A stretch of DNA of 7,946 nucleotides from an uncultured Pirellulaceae bacterium. Lineage in GTDB: Bacteria; Planctomycetota; Planctomycetia; Pirellulales; Pirellulaceae. Shown piece after piece: positions 1 to 6,290 of the stretch (positions within the stretch are counted from its first letter, which is position 1; the number at the start of each line of letters is the position of its first letter). The position numbers and the translations under genes were made by a program. Location of the stretch: positions 1 through 7,946 of the forward strand of contig CAKQNH010000187.1 in assembly GCA_934255105.1 (NCBI GenBank), given 5' to 3'. The notes under the pieces were generated by a model, which saw only the letters and a program-made list of their open reading frames with translations, had not been told where the DNA came from and did not search any database.

Positions 1-324
1 CAACAATGCCTGAATCAGAATTATCTCTGTGGTGCCAACAGCACCAAGCGGGCATTGCCTTGATGACGCCAAGGCGATGAGTACCGCGTTGCCGGTGAGT
101 ATGGACGTTGCGAGTTGGCTAAGTCACAACTTCTGCCAGGCTTCTCGCTCTCCGTCGATCAGGCGTTGCGCCTGTAAGCTAGTATTCAAAGTTTCCACAT
201 TCTTCGCTGAACACTCTCGCCAAACTGCCCAACATCAATCTCATTCGTTGTCAATCTCATTCGTCGTCGATCTCATTCGTCGTCGATTGCAACTCAGGTC
301 AACACACCTTGACAGTCGACGCCG
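1..324. other. Spacer beyond the VOC gene, no gene recognised
   Basis: This stretch lies 3' of the minus-strand VOC gene and reaches the window edge. It holds the 16-bp tandem repeat listed separately and a small perfect inverted repeat, CAGGCG-TTG-CGCCTG, at 160-174 with no T-tract after it on either strand. Short open frames exist on both strands, but none has a recognisable domain together with a credible start. I cannot tell whether a neighbouring gene enters from the left edge. Confidence 0.6.
237..284. repeat. 16-bp tandem repeat, three copies
   Basis: Three abutting 16-bp units lie at 237-252, 253-268 and 269-284. The consensus is AATCTCATTCGTCGTC; copy 1 has TTG for TCG in the core and copy 3 starts GA instead of AA. 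There are no spacers between units, so it is a minisatellite and not a CRISPR array. It begins about 40 bases past the stop codon of the minus-strand VOC gene, so it would sit in that gene's 3' untranslated region if transcription continues. Confidence 0.9.
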
Positions 325-774
325 TCACGGCCGAATGAACTTCTTCGTCGCAGCCAGATAATCTCGTGCCATGTCCGGCGTGAGCAGTTCGATCAACACG
401 CGGTTCTCAATCCAAAATTCAATGACGTTGAAAACGCCGCGCGACAATTCAATCGCTCTCCAACCGTTGACGCTCGCGACGCTGAGAATCTCGTCTCTCG
501 AGCGGTCGATCGAAATGGCGGCGTGAGTCGCAGTAAATCCGCTGGCCGATGCGTTGCGATGAAAGTTGGCTTGACCGATGCCGGCATCAGGGATCATCTC
601 CGTTCCTGCAGGATACAGTTCGATGGCGGTACCGTGTTCGTCGCCAAACCAGACGATCCACGAATTCTGATAGGGGCCGAAGGGTGTAATCGTGCCGACG
701 AACAACTCGCACAGCACTTCGGCAACGCGTTTCGTGTCTTGCACCGAAATCGAATAATGGTGGATTTGGCTCAT
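325..774 (-). CDS. VOC (glyoxalase/bleomycin-resistance fold) family protein
   Basis: A 149-residue protein with two vicinal-oxygen-chelate half-modules. The first opens with MSQIHHYSISVQD and carries GTAIELYP at 49-55. The second opens with THAAIS at 83-88 and closes with RVLIELL at 125-131. The His-Glu-His-Glu pattern expected for a VOC metal site can be placed at H5 or H6, E52, H84 and E129. VOC proteins bind a divalent metal and catalyse isomerisation, ring-opening dioxygenation or glutathione/thiol additions; the substrate cannot be read here. No signal peptide or membrane segment is visible, so it is probably cytoplasmic. I chose the ATG at 774 because the frame further upstream (to 990) only shadows the 3' end of acnA, and the module's first strand starts right at this Met. 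The ribosome site is weak (AGGA about 12 bases upstream). It lies 58 bases after the acnA stop on the same strand with no terminator-like hairpin seen, so co-transcription is plausible. Confidence 0.85.
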   Translation of the reverse strand: MSQIHHYSISVQDTKRVAEVLCELFVGTITPFGPYQNSWIVWFGDEHGTAIELYPAGTEMIPDAGIGQANFHRNASASGFTATHAAISIDRSRDEILSVASVNGWRAIELSRGVFNVIEFWIENRVLIELLTPDMARDYLAATKKFIRP

Positions 775-832
775 CACTTTTCGGTCCTGCTTGTCGTCAT
801 CGAGCCTGGGCGGATCACTTGCGTGCGCGCCC

Positions 833-3553
833 TCAGGCCGGCAGCAATTGGCGTAAAACCATTTGCAGGATACCGCCATTAACAAAGTACTCGACCTCCG
901 CAGGCGCGTCGATTCTGACGATCGTTTCGAATGTCGCTTGCGAGCCGTCTGGCCGAACCACGGACACGCTGACCGTTTGCTGCGGCTCAATACCGTCAGC
1001 GATCCCGGTGATGGTCAAGGTTTCGTTGCCGCTCAGCCCCAGCGACTGCGCCGACTCGCCAGCCTTGAATTGCAATGGCAGGACCCCCATGCAAACCAGG
1101 TTGCTGCGGTGGATGCGTTCGTAGCCCTCGGCAATAATTGCCTTGATACCTAAGAGCGCAGCCCCCTTGGCCGCCCAGTCGCGCGAGCTGCCCGAGCCGT
1201 ACTCCTTGCCGGCGATGACCACCAGCGGCGTACCCTCCTCTACATAGCGCATCGCGGCATCATAGATAGACATTTTGTCGCCGCTGGGTGTGTGGATAGT
1301 CCACGGGCCCACAACGCCGGGAACCATCGCGTTGCGCAAGCGAATATTGCCGAATGTACCGCGCATCATGACCTCGTGGTTGCCACGCCGGGAGCCAAAA
1401 CTGTTGAATTCGTCCGCCGGTATTTTATGGGAAGCGAGATACTCCCCAGCCGGTGAACTAGCGGTGATGGCACCCGCCGGCGAAATATGATCGGTGGTGA
1501 TCGTATCTCCAAGCACCGCTAGCACGCGAGCTCCCTGGACATCAGCCAGTGGTGCAGGAGTGTCGGAAAAATCGATAAAGAAGGGTGGTTCGCGAACGTA
1601 GGTCGAATCCTCGGCCCACTCGAACAAAGTACCAGTAGGCGCGGGCATGCTCTTCCACTTATCGTCGCCTTCGAAAATGCGGCCGTATTCCAAAGTAAAT
1701 TGCTCGGAGTTCACCGCTGTAGCCATCACCGCTTCGATCTCCGATGCGCTCGGCCAGATATCCTTTAAGTAGATGGGGTTGCCCTGTTTGTCTGTCCCCA
1801 AAGCATCGACGCTGATGTCACACAAGACCGTGCCGATCAGCGCATAGGCGACACACAGCGGCGGCGAGGCTAGGTAGCTGGCTTGCACTTGACCGTGGAT
1901 GCGGCCCTCGTAATTCCGATTGCCCGACAGCACGGCGGCTACCGCCAGGTTCTTCGTGTTCACCGCCTCGGCGATCTCTTCGGGCAACGGACCGGAGTTG
2001 CCGATGCACGTGGTGCAGCCATAACCGACTAGATTAAAACCCAGCTTATCGAGGTAGGGCGTGAGACCCGCTTTGTCGAGGTACTGCGTGACGACGCGCG
2101 AGCCTGGCGCCAGCGAGGTCTTCACCCAAGGCCGGCTTTGCAAACCGGCTTCGACAGCTTTGCGAGCCAGCAATCCAGCGGCGATCATGACCGACGGATT
2201 CGAGGTATTGGTACAACTGGTGATGGCCGCGATGACAACCGAGCCATCAGTCACCGATGCCGCAGCGGTGGGTTGGTGCAAATGCTCCGGCGAAGCTTTG
2301 AGAAACTCGCCGGACTCCGAGCAACCCTCGGCCTTGAGCCGGGCGATTTCATCGGCATTCACATCGGCAGGCTTCCCTTCTAGGACGGACTGGAACGACT
2401 TCCTGACGCCGGCCAGCGAGACGCGGTCCTGCGGCCGCTTGGGCCCGGCGACGCTGGGCTCGACCTTGCTCAAGTCCAGTTCGAGGACCTCGTTGAAGTT
2501 CGGCTCGACTGCATCGTCGGTCCGGAATAATCCCTGCTCGCGCGTATAGCGCTCGACCAGATCGACATTGTCGCCACGCCCGGTCAGACGCAGATATTCC
2601 AGAGTGTTTGAATCGACAGGAAATAGCGTGGCCGTGGCACCGAACTCCGGCGACATATTCGACAGCGTGGCACGGTCCGCGATACTCAGCGAGCTCAATC
2701 CCGACCCAAAAAACTCGACGAACTTACCCACCACGCCGTGCGCCCTGAGCATTTGAGCTAGCGTCAGCACTAGGTCGGTAGCGGTTGTACCTGGCGGCAG
2801 GGTACCGAGCGTCTTGACTCCGAGCACGACAGGTTTCGGAAGAAACATCGGTTGCCCAAGCATCGCCGCTTCGGCCTCGATGCCGCCGACTCCCCAGCCC
2901 AACACACCTAGGCCGTTGATCATGGGTGTGTGCGAATCGGTTCCCACCAAGGTGTCGGGAAATGCCCAGCCGTCGCGCTCGATGACGACGCGCCCCAGAT
3001 GTTCGAGGTTGACCTGATGGCAGATCCCCATTCCGGGAGGCACCACGCGGAAGCCATCGAAGGCTTGTTGAGCCCAGTTGAGTAGTGAGTAGCGCTCCTG
3101 ATTGCGGCGGTATTCCCACTCCAGGTTGGCGTCGTAGGCATCGTCGCTGCCGAAGCGATCGACCTGAACTGAGTGGTCGATGATTAGGTCGACCGGAACA
3201 AAGGGATTAACGCTCTGTGGATCACCGCCCGCTCTGGCGACCGCACTTCTCATGGCCGCGAGGTCAACCACAGAGGGAACGCCGGTGAAATCCTGCATCA
3301 TGACTCGAGCCGGCATGAAGGCGATCGAAGCGTCGGCACCGTCGGGCCAATGGGCGAGCGCCTCCACGTCAGCCTGCGACACATCCCTGCCACCTGCCCG
3401 CCGGGCGATATTCTCCAGCAAGATCTTGACGGTGTGGGGAAGTCGCGCTACATCCGCGCCGGTCTTGTCAGCCAACTTTGTGAGGCTCACGTACTGCGCA
3501 GTTCCCGTAGCGGTTGTCAAAGTCGCCGCAATACCTAGTGGATCATTCGTCAT
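833..3553 (-). CDS. acnA: Aconitate hydratase, AcnA/IRP1 type
   Basis: A 906-residue enzyme of the usual AcnA length that interconverts citrate and isocitrate via cis-aconitate in the TCA and glyoxylate cycles, in the cytoplasm. The [4Fe-4S] ligands are visible: C447 in SCTNTSNP, and C513 and C516 in GCTTCIGNSG. Other hallmarks are QDFTGVPSVVDLAAMR (87-102), the DHSVQVD segment (126-132), GTDSHTPMINGLGVLGWGVGG (204-224, quoted in part), and the C-terminal swivel domain with GDTITTDHISPAG (682-694), the FNSFGSRRGN segment (716-725) and GSGSSRDWAAKG (786-797). The N-terminal domain order and the single-chain swivel place it with AcnA, not AcnB. The start at 3553 is backed by a clear AAGGGAG seven bases upstream. 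No frameshift or missing catalytic residue was found. Upstream lies a broken nucleotidyltransferase-like gene that ends only 20 bases before the acnA start, so the acnA promoter must lie within or at the edge of that remnant. Downstream, the VOC gene follows on the same strand. Confidence 0.98.
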   Translation of the reverse strand: MTNDPLGIAATLTTATGTAQYVSLTKLADKTGADVARLPHTVKILLENIARRAGGRDVSQADVEALAHWPDGADASIAFMPARVMMQDFTGVPSVVDLAAMRSAVARAGGDPQSVNPFVPVDLIIDHSVQVDRFGSDDAYDANLEWEYRRNQERYSLLNWAQQAFDGFRVVPPGMGICHQVNLEHLGRVVIERDGWAFPDTLVGTDSHTPMINGLGVLGWGVGGIEAEAAMLGQPMFLPKPVVLGVKTLGTLPPGTTATDLVLTLAQMLRAHGVVGKFVEFFGSGLSSLSIADRATLSNMSPEFGATATLFPVDSNTLEYLRLTGRGDNVDLVERYTREQGLFRTDDAVEPNFNEVLELDLSKVEPSVAGPKRPQDRVSLAGVRKSFQSVLEGKPADVNADEIARLKAEGCSESGEFLKASPEHLHQPTAAASVTDGSVVIAAITSCTNTSNPSVMIAAGLLARKAVEAGLQSRPWVKTSLAPGSRVVTQYLDKAGLTPYLDKLGFNLVGYGCTTCIGNSGPLPEEIAEAVNTKNLAVAAVLSGNRNYEGRIHGQVQASYLASPPLCVAYALIGTVLCDISVDALGTDKQGNPIYLKDIWPSASEIEAVMATAVNSEQFTLEYGRIFEGDDKWKSMPAPTGTLFEWAEDSTYVREPPFFIDFSDTPAPLADVQGARVLAVLGDTITTDHISPAGAITASSPAGEYLASHKIPADEFNSFGSRRGNHEVMMRGTFGNIRLRNAMVPGVVGPWTIHTPSGDKMSIYDAAMRYVEEGTPLVVIAGKEYGSGSSRDWAAKGAALLGIKAIIAEGYERIHRSNLVCMGVLPLQFKAGESAQSLGLSGNETLTITGIADGIEPQQTVSVSVVRPDGSQATFETIVRIDAPAEVEYFVNGGILQMVLRQLLPA

Positions 3554-3560
3554 TTGGTTG

Positions 3561-3567
3561 CTCCCTT
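3561..3567 (-). promoter_or_regulatory. Strong ribosome binding site of acnA
   Basis: The minus strand reads AAGGGAG, followed by seven bases and then the ATG at 3553. This is the only textbook Shine-Dalgarno match in front of a gene in this window, and it fixes the aconitase start. Confidence 0.8.
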
Positions 3568-3573
3568 ATCTCG

Positions 3574-3741
3574 TCACAGTGAAACGTTAGAAAATATATC
3601 CATGGTAGACCGTGTTGCTCCGTGAGACGAGCTTGCAACGCTGCCACTGATGTAGAAGCGAACATCAAGCTGCTCAAGAGTCTTGGCGACTGGTTCCCGC
3701 GCAACAACGAGATCGTCCGTTTCAAACACTCGCGCGTTCAT
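3574..3741 (-). pseudogene. 5' fragment of a nucleotidyltransferase-like gene, cut at the active site
   Basis: A 55-codon frame opens at the ATG at 3741, overlapping the stop region of the upstream 88-residue gene by 20 bases, as co-translated partners do. Residues 7-49 look like the N-terminus of the nucleotidyltransferase-fold proteins often annotated near AbiEii/AbiGii or MNT-type enzymes. They comprise a short helix region (VAREPVAKTLEQLDVRF), then the hallmark ISGSVASSSHG (31-41) and RSTMDI (44-49). In the family, the second half of the catalytic D-x-D follows at once (MDIDL or MDVDL). Here the frame instead reads FSNVSL and stops, so homology ends at about position 3594 and one catalytic aspartate plus the whole remaining domain are missing. 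The product cannot be an active transferase. The sequence after the break is the acnA leader. Family assignment is from memory of the motif and not from a search. Confidence 0.7.
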
Positions 3742-3988
3742 TCAAATGTTGTGCGACAGCGTCGATGAGTTCTTTGCCGTAGGTGAGTTCGATGAATCGC
3801 AAGCGAACTTGCTGGTCATCAAATTCCGGATGTAGCCTACGGATCGCGCCAAATGCCATCTTTCGAACACGCTTCGTCAATTTGCTCATCCGCCTAAAGT
3901 GCTCGACACCCGACATCCGGCGCAGGCAAGCAAGTTGCACAGCGTAGGCTCCGGGCGACGTGTCGGTCGTGTAGGGCGGAGGTGCCAT
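3722..3988 (-). CDS. Small helical hypothetical protein, partner of a nucleotidyltransferase-like gene
   Basis: An 88-residue soluble protein. A short N-terminal lead (MAPPPYTTDTSPGAY) contains the D-T-S-P element I associate with this family. It is followed by a basic helical core, RRMSGVEHFRRMSKLTKRVR (23-42), then MAFGAIRRLHPEFDDQQVR (44-62), which has the A-x-I-R-x-x-[HY]-P signature, and a closing LTYGKELIDAVAQHL (68-82). Proteins of this shape, commonly 80-110 residues and common in planctomycetes and cyanobacteria, are encoded directly before nucleotidyltransferase-fold proteins. Here the next frame indeed starts inside its 3' end. The biochemical role is unknown; a toxin-antitoxin-like or substrate-adaptor role for the pair is speculation. 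The ATG at 3988 has no strong ribosome site. The gene looks intact although its partner is destroyed, so it may be a surviving orphan or an early pseudogene. Confidence 0.7.
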   Translation of the reverse strand: MAPPPYTTDTSPGAYAVQLACLRRMSGVEHFRRMSKLTKRVRKMAFGAIRRLHPEFDDQQVRLRFIELTYGKELIDAVAQHLNERASV

Positions 3989-4233
3989 GCCCGCATTCTA
4001 GCAAGCTGGCCGTTGCGATGTTCGAACCCTTCAGTCATTTCGATTATTTCCGAAACGATCAGTCTGGCCACTACCAGGCTGACATCGCCGTCGATACTGA
4101 ATTCCAGCCAATCATATTAAGAAGGACCACATTGGGAAGGCCATAGCCTTCGCTTTGGAGGTAGGTGTGGACCACATCAATCAGGAAGAACGTGCTGCCT
4201 CGTTCACCAAGTTGCGCCGCTCATGCTGCCCGT
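3989..4233. other. Spacer between the 88-aa gene and the dps-side minisatellite
   Basis: No gene is recognised. On the minus strand, a frame bounded by a TAA near 4117-4119 passes through 4116-3990 with a protein-like composition (for example FSIDGDVSLVVARLIVSEI). On the plus strand, the frame 4101-4220 also reads protein-like (for example HIGKAIAFALEVGVDHI). Neither has a credible start or a family I recognise. They may be relics of decayed genes, as the flanking broken genes suggest, or chance. Confidence 0.4.
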
Positions 4234-4350
4234 TGCACAGTGCCGTTGCTACAGCGTCATCCCACAGCTTCATTGCAGTCGACGCACAGCTTCATCGCAC
4301 AGCTTCATCGCACAGCTTCATTACACAGTGTCTTCATTGCACAGTGTCAT
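4234..4350. repeat. 13-bp degenerate tandem repeat, about seven to eight copies
   Basis: The core is three perfect abutting copies of CGCACAGCTTCAT at 4283-4295, 4296-4308 and 4309-4321. Diverged copies flank it: 4248-4260 (GCTACAGCGTCAT), 4261-4273 (CCCACAGCTTCAT), 4322-4337 (a 16-base variant with three extra bases), 4338-4350 (TGCACAGTGTCAT), and a fainter one from 4234. A nine-base interruption at 4274-4282 separates two blocks. The period is not a multiple of three and no frame is maintained, so it is not a protein repeat. It begins 15 bases past the dps stop codon and would lie in the dps 3' untranslated region. Confidence 0.9.
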
Positions 4351-4365
4351 TGGGGCATTGGCGTG

Positions 4366-4821
4366 TCAATCGAGATAGCTCGTCAACATCCACACTGCCT
4401 TCTGGTGTACTTGCTTGCGTCCGATCATCATGTCCTCGGTCGCTAAGTCCTTTGCTTCCCCGGCCCTGTCACGCACCACTGCGACATCATCGAGCACTTT
4501 CTGATGGGCTTCCAAAAGGTGTTTCACCATTTGATCCGCTGTCGCATCCTCGGCGATCTCCTTGATTCCGGCCTTCTGCGCGAGAGTGCCGAGCCCTCCC
4601 GGTGCCAGCCCACCGATCGCTCGAATGCGTTCTGCAATCTCATCCACTGCCGTGAAGAGCTCGGTGTACTGGGCTTGGAATGCGTCGTGCAGGCTAAAGA
4701 ACGACTTGCCACGAACATTCCAATGGCAGAGATGTAGTTGCCCCATCAGGGCGTAGGTGCTCGCCACCGTCTGGCGTAGCGCGTCGATCACTAGTTGGTT
4801 CAATTTATCTTCTTTGTTCAT
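4366..4821 (-). CDS. dps: Dps-family DNA starvation/stationary-phase protection ferritin
   Basis: A 151-residue member of the Dps branch of the ferritin-like family; such proteins form 12-subunit cages that oxidise Fe(II) with peroxide and store the mineral, and many also bind DNA. The four-helix layout is evident. Helix A runs from about residue 5 to 35 and ends in HLCHWNVRG (30-38). The SFFSLHDAF segment (40-48) leads into helix B with AVDEIAERIRAIGG (58-71). Helices C and D cover about 92-149. Ferroxidase ligands shared between subunits can be placed by comparison with E. coli Dps: H33, H45, D60 and E64. The position equivalent to E. coli D67 is Q49, where an acidic residue is more usual. 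The N-terminus is short with K3, K6 and no long lysine-rich tail, so DNA binding is uncertain. A possible ribosome site, AAGGAA (minus strand, 4841-4836), sits unusually far (14 bases) from the ATG. The gene is monocistronic by appearance, with a 13-bp minisatellite after its stop. Confidence 0.97.
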   Translation of the reverse strand: MNKEDKLNQLVIDALRQTVASTYALMGQLHLCHWNVRGKSFFSLHDAFQAQYTELFTAVDEIAERIRAIGGLAPGGLGTLAQKAGIKEIAEDATADQMVKHLLEAHQKVLDDVAVVRDRAGEAKDLATEDMMIGRKQVHQKAVWMLTSYLD

Positions 4822-5249
4822 CTCGTTTTTCCGTATTCCTTAAAGTACTTCAACACAATTATTAAACTCGAGGCTTAACTGCTGCCAGAGCCGTCGCGAT
4901 AACGAAGTTTGGAGGCTGCCAACCACTCGGCAGCACTTGAAGGGAGTGGGGCAGCACCGCCACGGCGACTCCTGTGGCGACGGTTTGGCTCGGCTATTTA
5001 GACGCGCGGAACTCTTGTTCGCGTGCAGGGCAGTGCGCCAAATCTTCAATTACTAAAACTAATCAGCAAAGCTTGTGCCAATCCATTGGTGAGCTGTATG
5101 CGCTGCAAACGCTAAGTCCTAAACGCCTTTGAAGTAGCCTGCGTCAACCTAGCTTGCTATCGGTGGCAATTTCCCACCCCACTGTGGCACGCGGCTTGCA
5201 CATTGTGCGTCCGCGTCCCCAAATCTAGCTGGCATTCAAAGGCATTCGC
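4822..5249. other. Divergent spacer between dps and the pirin remnant, no gene recognised
   Basis: About 430 bases without a supportable gene. It should hold the dps promoter, but I could not place -35/-10 boxes with confidence; the AT-rich stretch around 4855-4866 is the best region. Two hairpin-capable sequences are visible: GCTGCC/GGCAGC at 4915-4934 with an eight-base loop, and a 9-bp stem with one bulge and a TCTT loop at 5003-5025. Neither is followed by a T-run. A frame on the minus strand (4996-4862) is protein-like in composition but has no start and no family I know. Confidence 0.5.
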
Positions 5250-5488
5250 ATGCCAACCTATGATGCGCAAAAACTGACCGCATCTCACTTACGCGAAGGG
5301 AGTGCGGGAAAGAGCAAATGATCGAAATACGCAAAGCAAACTACGCATGGCTGCGTGTGCTTCGTGGCTCCGTCACCCCGAGTGGCGAGGTTTTGGGAAC
5401 GCGTGACGGGGCAGCGATCAGCTACGAGAAGGAGCTGAACATTGCGGCGAACTCCGATGCCGAATTCATGCTGTTCGACTTGACGTAG
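5250..5488 (+). pseudogene. Pirin-family C-terminal remnant with frameshift
   Basis: Two adjacent frames together resemble the last third of pirin/YhhW-type bicupin proteins (quercetinase-like, usually about 230 residues). Frame one, to about 5316, contains DAQKLTASHLREG, matching the family's D-x-x-L-x-A-x-x-L-x-x-G strand before the final cupin motif, then hits a TGA at 5319-5321. Frame two opens at the ATG at 5318 and runs 56 codons to the TAG at 5486-5488. It carries YAWLRVLRGSVTPSGE (9-24), RDGAAISYEKELNI (29-42) and the terminal DAEFMLFDLT (47-56), the classic end of this family. The N-terminal cupin with the metal-binding histidines is absent, so the gene is truncated and frameshifted. 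A 56-residue peptide could still be made from the second frame (purine-rich GGAAAGAG lies upstream), but function is unlikely. The homology is recalled from motifs and not from a search. Confidence 0.75.
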
Positions 5489-5618
5489 TCCCTAGCGCTG
5501 CAAACGCAATACGCTGATCAGCCTTCGATTCGACTTTTCTAATGTGACTAGCTCGCTACAATGGACGCAGTTTGCTGAATACGACCTCGTTCATTTTAGA
5601 TGATAAAACAGAATAATA
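5489..5618 (+). other. Leader region of the carbonic anhydrase gene
   Basis: This 130-base stretch must hold the carbonic anhydrase promoter unless transcription enters from upstream. TACAAT at 5557-5562 is a good -10-like hexamer, but the -35 position 16-18 bases upstream is poor (TTTTCT or similar). The last 30 bases before the ATG are AT-rich (TTTTAGATGATAAAACAG) with no Shine-Dalgarno match. I found no operator or riboswitch-like structure. Confidence 0.35.
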
Positions 5619-6290
5619 ATGCGTCTACTACCTCACCTCATCGATAACAATCGCGCCTGGGCCGCGAGCGTCCTCAAGGAGGATCCGGAATTCTTTGCTA
5701 ATCTTGCCAAAGGCCAAAAGCCGGAAATACTGTGGATCGGCTGTTCCGATAGCAGGGTTCCAGCAAACCAGATTATCGGGCTGAAGCCAGGTGAAGTATT
5801 CGTTCATCGCAACATTGCGAACGTGGTCGTTCACAGCGATTTCAATTGTCAAAGCGTGATTGAGTTTGCCGTCAGCGTCATCCAAGTGAAGCATATCATT
5901 GTTTGTGGGCATTACTGTTGCGGTGGTGTGAAAGCGGCGACCCAGGATCATCATGTCGGGCTGATCGATGGCTGGTTGCGTCATATTCGCGATGTCCGTC
6001 AGAAGCATGATGCAATCTTGCGCAAGATCAGCGACGAGGACCAGCTAATAGACCGTCTGTGCGAGCTGAACGTGGTCGAGCAGGCTAAGAACGTTTGCTA
6101 TTCCACCGTGGTCCAGGAGGCCTGGGGGCATGGCCGACAGTTGGCGGTACATGGCTGGATTTACGCAATCAAAGATGGACTGCTCCGTGACTTAAACGTC
6201 ACGATTGACGGAACTACTGAGATCGCAGATGCGTATCGGGTTGCTATCAACCGACCGGACAAGATGCTTGCGGAAGGGGCAGTTTCATAA
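5619..6290 (+). CDS. can: Beta-class carbonic anhydrase, type II (E. coli Can-like)
   Basis: A 223-residue cytoplasmic zinc enzyme for reversible hydration of CO2 to bicarbonate. The zinc site is complete: C42 and the D44/R46 dyad in GCSDSRVPA (41-49), then H98 and C101 in CGHYCCGG (96-103). It aligns almost position for position with E. coli Can: start MRLLPHLIDNN, DPEFF (22-26), FVHRNIANVV (61-70), the HIRDVRQKH stretch (122-130), LCELNVVEQ (147-155), and HGWIYAIKDGLLRDL (178-192). W39, R64 and Y182 occupy places of the bicarbonate-binding allosteric pocket of type II enzymes, so pH- or bicarbonate-dependent switching is likely. One oddity is Cys100 next to the ligand C101, where Can has Gly. 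The start is set by homology; no ribosome site is evident. It follows the pirin remnant and lies 145 bases upstream of a same-strand anion permease gene, with no clear terminator between. Confidence 0.97.
   Translation: MRLLPHLIDNNRAWAASVLKEDPEFFANLAKGQKPEILWIGCSDSRVPANQIIGLKPGEVFVHRNIANVVVHSDFNCQSVIEFAVSVIQVKHIIVCGHYCCGGVKAATQDHHVGLIDGWLRHIRDVRQKHDAILRKISDEDQLIDRLCELNVVEQAKNVCYSTVVQEAWGHGRQLAVHGWIYAIKDGLLRDLNVTIDGTTEIADAYRVAINRPDKMLAEGAVS

Noticed and set aside
124..235. Minus-strand frame ending in RLIDGEREAWQKL and a stop
   Set aside because: The ending looks protein-like, but there is no start, no recognised family and only about 37 codons, so it cannot be called a gene or a definite remnant.
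29..361. 110-codon plus-strand frame at the left edge
   Set aside because: It crosses the 16-bp repeat and overlaps the 3' end of the VOC gene on the other strand; no domain seen.
2061..2549. 162-codon open frame on the plus strand
   Set aside because: Antisense shadow of acnA; the aconitase frame across it contains the iron-sulfur cluster ligands.
3543..3725. 60-codon minus-strand frame starting with TTG at 3725
   Set aside because: It runs over the same bases as the nucleotidyltransferase fragment but in the wrong frame and into the acnA start; only the frame from the ATG at 3741 shows the family motif.
237..4350. Possible CRISPR arrays at the two repeat blocks
   Set aside because: Units are 13 or 16 bases and abut with no spacers, and no cas genes are present; they are minisatellites.
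4155..4565. 136-codon plus-strand frame
   Set aside because: It spans the 13-bp minisatellite, which explains its repetitive Ser/His content, and the antisense of dps.
4840..5049. 69-codon minus-strand frame upstream of dps
   Set aside because: Arg/Ser/Cys-rich composition with no recognisable domain and no ribosome site; another frame over the same bases looks equally plausible, so neither is supported.
5100..5507. 13-bp direct repeat GCGCTGCAAACGC at 5100-5112 and 5495-5507 flanking the pirin remnant
   Set aside because: It could be read as a target-site duplication or deletion scar, but one exact 13-bp match is expected by chance at about this window size, and no mobile-element ends are visible.
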